Of a stretch of DNA of 64,000 nt, positions 7,347 through 14,774 are shown in pieces. Each line of letters begins with the position of its first letter. Positions within the stretch are counted from its first letter, which is position 1. The notes below the pieces were generated by a model that did not search any database, was not told the origin of the DNA, and worked only from the letters and a program-made list of their open reading frames with translations. Made by a program: the position numbers and the translations under genes. The DNA comes from Bifidobacterium castoris (lineage in GTDB: Bacteria > Actinomycetota > Actinomycetes > Actinomycetales > Bifidobacteriaceae). The DNA is taken from NCBI RefSeq assembly GCF_003952025.1, contig NZ_QXGI01000001.1, forward strand, positions 62,001 to 126,000. The letters are read 5' to 3'.

Positions 7347-9391
7347 CTCAGGGTCTGGAACGCGACGACTGCGAGGATGTAGGCGACGACGAGCCCGAGG
7401 CCGACCGATTGCATCGCGATGCGCGTCGAATACTGGCGCCTGAGTTCGGCGACCGTCGCCAGGCATGGCGTGTACGCGAGCGTGAACAGCATGAACGCGA
7501 TCGCGGCGGCGCGTCCGTGGCCGCCCGAGCTTTCGTCGAAGGAGGCGCGCATCGCGGCGCCGAGCGAGCCCTCGCCCTGCTGCTGCTCGTCCTCGTCGCC
7601 GGTGTCGATGCTGTAGGACTGGGCCATCGACGCGACGACGACCTCCTTGGCCACGAAGCCGGTCATCAGCGCGGCCGAGGCGTGCCAGTCGTCGAAGCCG
7701 GCGGGTGCGAAGACCGGCGCGACGCGGTCGGCGACGACGCCGTAGACGGAATCGTGGACGTCGTCGACCTTCGCGAAGGAGCCGGCGGCGGCGCCCGCCG
7801 GGATCGCCTGCAGCAGCCACATGACGACGAGCATCGAGATGATGATCGTGCTCGCGCCGCGCACGAATCCCCACAGCCGCATGAGCACGGAGCGCACGAG
7901 CGTCACCAGGCGCGGCACCTGGTAGGGCGGCAGGCTCATCGCGAAGGGTGCGGGGCGCACGTCGGTGAAGCGCACGCGGCGCAGCAGGACGCCGACGAGC
8001 AGGATGAGCACAATCGAGCACACGTACATCATGAAGACGACGAGGCCGGCCTGCCCGCGGAAGAACGCATAGGCGAGCACGAGGTAGACGCTCAGGCGCG
8101 CCGTGCAGCTCGAGAACGGCACGAGCATGCCGACGAGGACGCGTTGGCGCGAATCGGGCAGCGTGCGCGTGGCGGCGAGCGCCGGCAGGTTGCAGCCGAA
8201 GCCGATGACGATCGGCAGGAACGCGCGGCCGTCGAGGCCCATGCAGCGCATCGCGCGGTCCATGACGAAGGCGGCGCGCGCGAGGTAGCCGGAATCCTCG
8301 AGCAGGCTCAGCAGGATGAACATGATGCCCATCGGCGGGATGAACGTGCCGATCGTGACGACGCCGTCGACAAGGCCGTCGACGACGAGCGAATGGAACC
8401 AGCCGTCGAGTGCGCCGGGGCCGGCGAGCGCGAAGAGCCGGTCGACCCCGGCGACGAGCCAGCCTCGCACGGTGCCGTCGATCCAGTCCTGGGCGGGCCC
8501 GGCGAGCGTCGTCGTCGCCTCGAACACGCCGAGCATGAGCAGCAGGAAGGCGATGACGCCGAACACCGGGTTGAGCAGCACGCGGTCGATGCGGTCGGAG
8601 ACGGTGACGCGGTCGCGCGCATGCATGTCGAGCCGCGCGAGCACGCCGGCGGCCCAGTCGAAGCGCGCGTCGGCGCCGCCCTCGACCCATGCGCGCAGAT
8701 CGACGTCGTCGACGTCCACCCGCGTCAGGCCGTGCGGCAGCGGCGTGCCGGACAGATGCGCGCCGACGGCGTCCATCAGCGCGCCCGCGCCGGCGCCGGT
8801 GCGGCCGTCGACCTCGACGACCGGCACGCCGTCGAGCGCGCGCGACAGCTGGGCCGGATCGATGCGGGCGCCCTGCCGGGCGGCGAGGTCGTTCATCGTC
8901 AGCGCGACGACGGTCGGGCGCCCCAGCTCGAGGACCGTGGCGAGGAAGTAGAGCGCGCGAGAGATGTTCGTCGCGTCGACGACGGTCACGATCAGGTCCG
9001 GTCCGCCGTCGCCGTCCAGCCCCGTCACCGCCTTGGCGGCGACCTCCTCGTCCGGCGAGAGCGGCAGCAGCGAATACGTGCCCGGCGTGTCGATGAGGTC
9101 CCAGCGTGCGCCGTCGTGCCCGTAGACGCCCTCCTCGAGCAGCACCGTCGTGCCGGGGGCGTTCATGACGCGCGCCTTCGCGCCTAGGATCGCGTTGAAC
9201 AGCGACGACTTGCCGACGTTCGGGTTGCCGATGAAGACGATGCGCGGCATGCCGTCGGCCTGCACGCGTCGGCCGCCGACGTCGCAGCAGGGACGTGTGC
9301 CGTGGGGATGCGCGGCGGCGTGGCCGTCGCGGCGGCGCGCGGGCAGCAGCGCGGCCAGGCCGCGTCGATGGTCGTGGTGGTCTGAGCTCAT
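7334..9391 (-). CDS. feoB: Ferrous iron transporter FeoB
   Basis: FeoB takes up Fe(II) through the cytoplasmic membrane under control of an N-terminal G domain. The 685-residue protein starts at 9391 with AAGGA upstream. A His-rich N tail of about 48 residues precedes G1 GNPNVGKSS (55-63) and G3 DTPG (101-104). The helical bundle follows, then the membrane domain with repeated Gate motifs (for example GIMFILLSLLEDSGYLAR and VPFSSCTARL). It sits between feoA and feoC in the order feoA-feoB-feoC. The His-rich tail is not part of the core fold and could bind metal; this is inference. Confidence 0.96.
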   Translation of the reverse strand: MSSDHHDHRRGLAALLPARRRDGHAAAHPHGTRPCCDVGGRRVQADGMPRIVFIGNPNVGKSSLFNAILGAKARVMNAPGTTVLLEEGVYGHDGARWDLIDTPGTYSLLPLSPDEEVAAKAVTGLDGDGGPDLIVTVVDATNISRALYFLATVLELGRPTVVALTMNDLAARQGARIDPAQLSRALDGVPVVEVDGRTGAGAGALMDAVGAHLSGTPLPHGLTRVDVDDVDLRAWVEGGADARFDWAAGVLARLDMHARDRVTVSDRIDRVLLNPVFGVIAFLLLMLGVFEATTTLAGPAQDWIDGTVRGWLVAGVDRLFALAGPGALDGWFHSLVVDGLVDGVVTIGTFIPPMGIMFILLSLLEDSGYLARAAFVMDRAMRCMGLDGRAFLPIVIGFGCNLPALAATRTLPDSRQRVLVGMLVPFSSCTARLSVYLVLAYAFFRGQAGLVVFMMYVCSIVLILLVGVLLRRVRFTDVRPAPFAMSLPPYQVPRLVTLVRSVLMRLWGFVRGASTIIISMLVVMWLLQAIPAGAAAGSFAKVDDVHDSVYGVVADRVAPVFAPAGFDDWHASAALMTGFVAKEVVVASMAQSYSIDTGDEDEQQQGEGSLGAAMRASFDESSGGHGRAAAIAFMLFTLAYTPCLATVAELRRQYSTRIAMQSVGLGLVVAYILAVVAFQTLRWVL

Positions 9392-9459
9392 GGTCGGTCC
9401 TTGGACGTGATGGGGAAAAGACGAGGATGCGGAAAACGGGGGCGGGCGCCGTGCCTCCA

Positions 9460-9705
9460 TCAGCCGGCGGCGGGCGCGACGGCGATGCGCGAGGCGGTGC
9501 CCCCGTCCAGCGCGATGCGCTCGGTGCCCTTCGCGACGACGCGGCCGCCGAAGTTCGCGCGCTGCACGACGCGGATGACGGTGCCGGCGCGCAGCCCCAG
9601 CTCGAGCATGCGGAAGCGGTGGCGTGCGTCGACGTCGATGGCCGTGATCGCCATGTCCTCGTCCATCGGGCAGTTCTCGACGGTCAGTGGGGAAGAGGTG
9701 TCCAT
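9460..9705 (-). CDS. feoA: FeoA family protein
   Basis: It is a small SH3-like cytosolic protein (81 residues) that supports FeoB function. It shows the family pattern of a MLELGLRAGTVIRVV core followed by RVVAKGTERIALD. It is the first gene of feoABC, 68 nt before feoB. It lies 7-15 nt downstream of a good promoter (TTGACT-16-TAACAA) and shows no ribosome site, so initiation may be leaderless or nearly so. Confidence 0.9.
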   Translation of the reverse strand: MDTSSPLTVENCPMDEDMAITAIDVDARHRFRMLELGLRAGTVIRVVQRANFGGRVVAKGTERIALDGGTASRIAVAPAAG

Positions 9706-9714
9706 AAGCGCACA

Positions 9715-9742
9715 TTGTTATGGCGATCGCGGGGAAAGTCAA
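9715..9742 (-). promoter_or_regulatory. feoABC promoter
   Basis: On the minus strand TTGACT (9737-9742), a 16-nt spacer and TAACAA (9715-9720) match a housekeeping promoter 9 nt before the feoA ATG. No clear IdeR/DtxR palindrome overlaps it by eye. Confidence 0.6.
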
Positions 9743-9753
9743 TAGTTTCGGGC

Positions 9754-9802
9754 AAAAAGACGACGGCCCCGCATGCCGGCGTCCGGCCATGCGGAGCCGT
9801 CG
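9754..9802 (-). terminator. Terminator of aspA
   Basis: Bases 9761-9775 and 9788-9802 form a 15-bp stem with one mismatch. Reading along the minus strand it is followed by a short T run (9754-9758), giving an intrinsic terminator 12 nt after the aspA stop. Confidence 0.75.
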
Positions 9803-9813
9803 CCCCGGACGCG

Positions 9814-11310
9814 TCAGCGCCCGCCGAGCGTGCGGCAGGTCTGCCCCAGTCCGCGGCTGAGCGCGACGACGTCGAGCAGGCGGTCGATCTCGGCGTCCGG
9901 CAGGCCGACGTGTCCCCTGGCGGCCTCGCGCACCGTGACGCCCTCGTCCATCGCGTCCTTCGCGAGCCCCATCGCGCGCTCGTAGCCGACCGCGTCGTTG
10001 AGCGCCGCCGCGATCGACGGCGACTGTTCGGCGTGGAGGCGGCCGCGTTCGACGTCGACGCGGATGCCCTCGACGCACTTCGTGCGGAACATGTCCATCG
10101 CGTTGATCGCGAGCGTCATGCCGGTGAGGATCTCATGGATGATGACCGGGTCGAAGGCGTTGAGCTGCAGCTGTCCCTCGGCGGCCGCCCAGTTGACGGT
10201 CACGTCCATGCCGAAGATGACGAAGCAGCACTGGTCGACGCATTCGGGGATGACCGGGTTCACCTTGCCCGGCATGATCGACGAGCCCGCCTGGCGCGCC
10301 GGCACCTTGAGGTCCTCGAAGCCGCAGCGCGGACCCGAGTTGAGCAGCCGCAGGTCGTCGGCGGCCTTCTTCAGATGGATCGCGAGGTTCTTCAGGCAGG
10401 CGCTCGCGGCGATGTAGGCGCTCATGTCGGTGACCGAGGCGACCGGGTCGGGCGCGGCGTGCACCGGCAGTCCGGTCAGCTTCGCGAGCGTGCGCGTCGC
10501 GGTCTCGCGGAAGCGCAGGTCGGCGCACACGCCGGTGCCGATCGCCGTCGCGCCGAGGTTGAGGTCGCACAGCTGGCCGACGAGCGCGTCCATCGCCTGC
10601 AGGTCGAGCTTGAGGAACGACGCCCAGGCGTGGAACTCCTGGCCGAAGGTCATCGGGACGGCGTCCTGCAGCTGCGTGCGTCCGATCGTCACGTCGTCGG
10701 CGTGCCGGTCGGCCAGTGCGTGGAACGCGTCGCGCAGCCGCCGGGCGGACGCGGCGAGCGGCGCGAGGCCGCCGCAGATCGCGAGCTTGCAGGCGGCCGG
10801 ATAGGTGTCGTTCGTCGACTGCGAGCGGTTGACGTCGTCGTTGGGGTGGATGTACGCGTAGTCGCCGCGCGGATGGCCGCAGATCTCGAGCGCGCGGTTG
10901 GCGATGACCTCGTTCATGTTCATGTTCAGGCTCGTGCCGGCGCCGCCCTGCAGCACGTCGACGGGGAACTGGTCGGCGAGCGCGCCGTGCTCGATCTGCT
11001 CGCAGGCCTGTTCGATCGCCTTCGCCTTGTCCGCGTCGAGCAGGCCCAGCTCCGCGTTCGCGGCCGCGCAGGCGCGCTTGACGACGGCGTAGGCGCGGAT
11101 GAGCGCCTCGTGCGAGGAGTCGGGGATGCCGCTGACCGTGAAGTTCTCGATCGCACGCTGCGTATGGATGCCCCAGTACACGTCCCGCGGCACTTCGAGC
11201 GCGCCGATGCAGTCATGCTCGAGCCTCATGCCCGTCGCGGCCGTAAGGGGCGCGCCCGTTCCCGTCGCGTCGTGCGTATCGTATCTGCCGTCGTCCCGCT
11301 GTCCGTCCAT
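9814..11310 (-). CDS. aspA: Aspartate ammonia-lyase
   Basis: It converts L-aspartate to fumarate and ammonia in the cytoplasm. It has 498 residues of the fumarase/aspartase superfamily. Conserved region 1 is GGAGTSLNMNMNEV and region 2 is HPNDDVNRSQSTNDTYP. The catalytic-serine loop is GSSIMPGKVNP. The T in SQSTNDTYP and the NMNEVIANRALE context favour aspartase over fumarase. The start at 11310 has AAGGAG nine nt upstream. The usual family start is the MRLEHD methionine 27 residues later, which has no ribosome site, so a short extra tail is likely real. Single gene with its own terminator. Confidence 0.88.
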   Translation of the reverse strand: MDGQRDDGRYDTHDATGTGAPLTAATGMRLEHDCIGALEVPRDVYWGIHTQRAIENFTVSGIPDSSHEALIRAYAVVKRACAAANAELGLLDADKAKAIEQACEQIEHGALADQFPVDVLQGGAGTSLNMNMNEVIANRALEICGHPRGDYAYIHPNDDVNRSQSTNDTYPAACKLAICGGLAPLAASARRLRDAFHALADRHADDVTIGRTQLQDAVPMTFGQEFHAWASFLKLDLQAMDALVGQLCDLNLGATAIGTGVCADLRFRETATRTLAKLTGLPVHAAPDPVASVTDMSAYIAASACLKNLAIHLKKAADDLRLLNSGPRCGFEDLKVPARQAGSSIMPGKVNPVIPECVDQCCFVIFGMDVTVNWAAAEGQLQLNAFDPVIIHEILTGMTLAINAMDMFRTKCVEGIRVDVERGRLHAEQSPSIAAALNDAVGYERAMGLAKDAMDEGVTVREAARGHVGLPDAEIDRLLDVVALSRGLGQTCRTLGGR

Positions 11311-11511
11311 GATGTCCGCTCCTTGTCATCCTCGTATCGTCCTCGTGCGTCACCGCGACGGCGTCCGTGGCCGCCGCGCACTCGCACATGCCGCGCCCGT
11401 CGGCGTTTTCCGGCCTACGATTCTATGTTCGCGGCCGCGGACACGCCAGCGCCGATATTGCTTACAGCCGATTGCCCGCGCGTCACGCCGGGCGCGCGGT
11501 TCAATGGGGCT

Positions 11512-11976
11512 ATGGAAAACTTCGATACCAACCAGAGCATGCATTTCACCTCGTCCAAGCCGATCTACGACTTCTATGTGGCGGGACCCTACGAGACGGA
11601 CGAGCAGGTCGAGAGCATGGAGCGTCTCGAACGCGTGCTCAAGGGCCGCGGCAAGAACCTGTATCTGCCGCGCTTCGCGATGGACGTCAACGTCGCCGGC
11701 CCGCGCGCCGTGTTCGAGGACCGCATCCGTGCGATCGGGAACTCCGCCGCCCTCATCGCCAACCTCGACGACAAGGATCCGGGGACGGTCTTCTCGATGG
11801 GCTACGCCAGCGCGCTCGGCAAGCCGGTCTACGCGTATTGCGAGGGCATCCTGCCGAACGCCCGCATCAGCCTGATGATCGACCAGGCGGCCACCGCCGT
11901 GCTCGACGGGCCGGCGGACCTCGAAAGCCTGCTCGACTCGGGCCGCGTCAAGCCGCTGGACCTCGACCAGCACTGA
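11512..11976 (+). CDS. Nucleoside 2-deoxyribosyltransferase-like protein lacking the usual Glu nucleophile
   Basis: It is a 154-residue protein of the nucleoside deoxyribosyltransferase fold, whose members swap bases between deoxyribonucleosides. Family marks are YDFYVAGPYETDEQ near the N terminus and ALIANLDDKDPGT before the helix GYASALGKPVYAY. In characterised enzymes the residue just before the hydrophobic residue of this last motif is the catalytic glutamate (ELGYA pattern). Here it reads FSMGYA, so the glutamate is replaced by serine. The protein may therefore be a hydrolase variant, a binding protein or inactive. The ATG at 11512 has no Shine-Dalgarno; TTCAAT lies 6 nt upstream. Confidence 0.72.
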   Translation: MENFDTNQSMHFTSSKPIYDFYVAGPYETDEQVESMERLERVLKGRGKNLYLPRFAMDVNVAGPRAVFEDRIRAIGNSAALIANLDDKDPGTVFSMGYASALGKPVYAYCEGILPNARISLMIDQAATAVLDGPADLESLLDSGRVKPLDLDQH

Positions 11977-12020
11977 AACGATACGGGCCGGCATGGCCGG
12001 TCCGCCGTTATCATCGTCAG

Positions 12021-12533
12021 ATGCACGAAGACAACCTTGGTGAGTTCGAGCCGCCGCGCACCGACGTCATCGAACATGCGCAGGCGCCCCATGGCGACCT
12101 TGACACGCAGCTTTTCGCGTTCTTCGAGGAGTTCCGTCGCGTCGACCTCATCTACGGCGCCTATGGACGACGTTCCGGGCTGTCGTTGGGCGTGTACCTC
12201 ATCTTCGACTACATCTGCGAGAACGACGGCACATCGCAACGGGAGATCTGCGCGTATACGCTGCTGCCGCGCCAGACGGTGAACAACGTGGTCAATTCGC
12301 TCGTCTCCCAAGGATTGCTGCATCTGGAGAGCAGCGAACGCGACAGACGTGTCAAACGCATCCGCCTCACCGACGGGGGGGAGCGCTACCGGCGCGAGGT
12401 GATCTCGCCCGTGCGCGAGGCCGAGCTGCAGGCCATGGCGGCTCTCGACCCCGCCGAACGCCGCATGATGATCGCCTACGTCGACAAGTTCATGAACGCG
12501 CTCGAACGGGGGATCGGCGCCCTCGAGACGTGA
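12021..12533 (+). CDS. MarR-family transcriptional regulator
   Basis: This is a winged-helix regulator of 170 residues. The helix-turn-helix lies around [20 protein letters not shown] and the wing around [16 protein letters not shown], which matches MarR consensus, followed by a C-terminal dimerisation helix. TATCAT lies 6 nt before the ATG and no ribosome site is present, so the mRNA is probably leaderless. In related genomes such regulators often precede a pair of ABC exporter genes; here only a fragment of one remains directly downstream, so the regulator may have lost its target. Confidence 0.85.
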   Translation: MHEDNLGEFEPPRTDVIEHAQAPHGDLDTQLFAFFEEFRRVDLIYGAYGRRSGLSLGVYLIFDYICENDGTSQREICAYTLLPRQTVNNVVNSLVSQGLLHLESSERDRRVKRIRLTDGGERYRREVISPVREAELQAMAALDPAERRMMIAYVDKFMNALERGIGALET

Positions 12534-12546
12534 CCGGGCGGGCCGC

Positions 12547-12703
12547 TCACGGCCGCGCGAGCGGGGCCGCGACGGTGAGCCGCATGGCGTCCACCGCGAA
12601 ATGCGTGCCGCGTTTCAGGTCGACGTGCCCCGGAAGCCTGCGGCTTTCGACGAATTCGTCGAAGACGGCGACGAGCGGCTGGTTCGTGCCGCAATCGGCC
12701 AGG
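12547..12703 (-). pseudogene. C-terminal remnant of an unidentified minus-strand gene
   Basis: On the minus strand an open frame of about 50 codons runs up to a TGA at 12547-12549 and reads like protein (for example [20 protein letters not shown]). It has no plausible start of its own. It stops making sense at about 12703, exactly where the plus-strand ABC homology begins. I do not recognise the family. The simplest reading is the tail of a gene left behind by a deletion or rearrangement that joined it to the exporter fragment. Confidence 0.45.
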
Positions 12704-13180
12704 TTGCAGGACACCTGGCTTTTCGGAGGCACCGTCGCCGAGAACATCGCCTACGGCAGGCCCGACGCCACGCGCGAGCAGATCGTGGCCGCAGCGAAGG
12801 CCGCGCACGCCGACTTCTTCATCCGCACATTGCCCAAGGGCTACGACACCGTGCTGGACAACGAGGCGAACAACCTGTCGGTCGGCCAGCGCCAGCTGCT
12901 GACAATCACGCGCGTGTTCCTCGCCGACCCGGCGATGCTGATCTTCGACGAGGCCACGAGCTCGGTCGGCACGCGCACCGAACAGGCGATCGCCAAGGCG
13001 ATGAACGCGCTGATGGCGGACCGCACGAGCTTCGTCATCGCGCACCGCCTGTCGACGATCCGCGACGCCGACCTCATCCTGTTCATGGAGCACGGCGACA
13101 TCATCGAGCACGGCACGCACGACGAGCTGCTCGGGCGCGGCGGCGCCTACGCGCGGCTGTACGAGTCGCAGTTCGCCTGA
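12704..13180 (+). pseudogene. Truncated ABC exporter: only the second half of the ATPase domain remains
   Basis: The frame begins abruptly at the Q-loop ([18 protein letters not shown]). It continues through the signature [10 protein letters not shown], Walker [10 protein letters not shown], the H-loop IAHRLST and the end of a heterodimeric multidrug-type ABC exporter subunit. The membrane domain, Walker A and everything before the Q-loop are absent. The D-loop reads SSVGTRTE where SSVDTRTE is usual. About 157 residues remain of roughly 600. The homology starts at about 12704, abutting the minus-strand remnant. It lies just after the MarR gene, as full exporters of this type do. It cannot bind and hydrolyse ATP on its own. 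Confidence 0.85.
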
Positions 13181-13244
13181 GCCGCCCCGTCGTATTCGGC
13201 CCGACGCGTCGCGATCATGATGCGGTTTGCACGTCCGGCCGCGC

Positions 13245-14567
13245 TCAATCGATGAGCCCCATGCCGATCTTCATCGCGACGACGCGCGTCGCCGACGCGG
13301 TGACCTTGTCGGCGAAGGCCGCGTCCGCCGCCGCACGCGCACGCAGGCCGGAGAGGATCGGCGCCGTGTACGAGGGGTCGTTGATGCAGGCGACGTCGCC
13401 GCCGGCCTCGACGAGCCGCACGCCGAGCTGCGTCGGCTCGACGCCGCCGACGGCGTCCGCCGACAGCGAGTCGGAGATGACGACGCCGTCATAGCCGGTG
13501 CGCTCGCGCAGCAGTCCGGTGACGATCGGCCGGGAGAAGGCGGCCGGCGCGTCCGGGTCGAGCTGCGCGTACGAGGCGAGCGACATCATGACCATCGCCG
13601 GCCGTCCTTCCCTGATAGCCTTGGTGAACGCGGCCACCTCGGGGCCGTCGGCGACCGTCGTCGTGTCGACGATGCCGTCGGCCGTGAAATCGGTGTTGCC
13701 GGTGACCGAGCCGAGACCGGGGTAGTGTTTGACGGCCGTCGCGACGCCGGCGTCGCGCATGCCGTCGATGAACGCGACGGCGTGGCGCGCGTCGCCGTCC
13801 GCGTCGAGGCCGAAGTCGCGGTCAAGGGCGCCGATCGGCGCGTTCGAGGCGCGGTCGATCGTCACCGTGTCGACCGACGGCGCGAGGTCGACGTCGACGC
13901 CGGCGCCGCGCAGCTGGGCGCCCCAGCGCCGGCTGTCCTCCCTGAGCGCGTCTGTGCCGAGCCGGCCCTGTTCGAACGCGCTCGGCATCGTCTCGAAGCC
14001 GGGACCCTGCAGATGCTGCACCAGGCCGCCCTCCTGATCGGTGGCGACGAGGATCGGCGTGCCGTCGCCGGCGTAGCCGCGCAGCGCGTCGACGGCCGCG
14101 CGCACGCCGTCGACGCCGCTCGACCAGTTGCCCATCAGGATGACCGAGCCGACATGGTCGTCGGCGATGAGCGCGGCGAGCGCCGAAGGGTCGGAGCCGG
14201 CGGCGAGCGGCGCCATGACGAGCTGCGCGGCTCGTTCGTCGAGGCTCATCGCGTCGACGATCCGCTTCGCGCGCGCGGTCGCATCCGCACCGTCCTTCCC
14301 CGCGTCCTGCGCGCCCTTGTCGTCGTCCTGCTTCGTCGCGCCGCCCTGCGCCGTGTCCGGCGATGGCGCGGAGGAGGAGGGAACCGGCGCGCTTGCCTGT
14401 GCGGAGGCCTGCGCGCGCCGCGTCTCGCGATGGCGGCCGCCGGCGGCGAAGGCGAGCGACACCGCGAGCGCGAGCGCGACGACCGCCGTCACGACGAGCG
14501 CCAGAACATGCCCGCTGCGTTCCTCCCGCGCGTCCCTGCCGTGTCTGCCGTTGCTCCGTGCCGCCAT
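13245..14567 (-). CDS. Membrane-anchored or secreted glycoside hydrolase family 3 protein
   Basis: It is a 440-residue GH3 enzyme, the group that includes beta-N-acetylhexosaminidases. The ATG at 14567 follows AAAGGGGG. A Lys/Arg-rich N terminus leads to one hydrophobic segment (about 22-43), then a Ser/Pro/Asp linker to about 95. The catalytic domain has VILMGNWSSG, VATDQEGG, VKHYPGLG and the nucleophile aspartate in VVISDSLSADAV. The Asp-His dyad of NagZ (DSH after KHFPGxG) is replaced by GNTDFTADG, so the acid/base differs from NagZ. The likely substrate is an extracellular beta-glycan or peptidoglycan fragment. A TAGACT box near 14679-14684 on this strand is a possible promoter. An upstream in-frame start at 14723 would give an unlikely basic extension. 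Confidence 0.82.
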   Translation of the reverse strand: MAARSNGRHGRDAREERSGHVLALVVTAVVALALAVSLAFAAGGRHRETRRAQASAQASAPVPSSSAPSPDTAQGGATKQDDDKGAQDAGKDGADATARAKRIVDAMSLDERAAQLVMAPLAAGSDPSALAALIADDHVGSVILMGNWSSGVDGVRAAVDALRGYAGDGTPILVATDQEGGLVQHLQGPGFETMPSAFEQGRLGTDALREDSRRWGAQLRGAGVDVDLAPSVDTVTIDRASNAPIGALDRDFGLDADGDARHAVAFIDGMRDAGVATAVKHYPGLGSVTGNTDFTADGIVDTTTVADGPEVAAFTKAIREGRPAMVMMSLASYAQLDPDAPAAFSRPIVTGLLRERTGYDGVVISDSLSADAVGGVEPTQLGVRLVEAGGDVACINDPSYTAPILSGLRARAAADAAFADKVTASATRVVAMKIGMGLID

Positions 14568-14774
14568 GCCGCACGCCCCCTTTCCGCGCCCCGTGTGTTC
14601 GCCGTGCGCCGTGTGTCTCGCTTGCCTGCGCCACGTCGCGTGCCGCCCTTCGCGGCGCGGGGCATGGCGTGCACCCAGTCTAGCAAGCGGGCCGCGCACG
14701 CCCCTCCGTGCTTCTTCACGCACTCTTCACGCATCGGCCTGTGGTTCTTCGGCCTGGTTCTGTAGACTGAACGA

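Noticed and set aside
7169-9187. 672-codon plus-strand frame over feoB
   Set aside because: It is the mirror of an intact feoB and reads as Arg/His/Glu-rich sequence with no recognisable domain.
12530-12703. In-frame N-terminal part of the plus-strand frame ahead of the ABC fragment
   Set aside because: It reads as Ser/Thr/Arg-rich nonsense with no similarity to an ABC membrane domain. The minus strand is the protein-like reading here.
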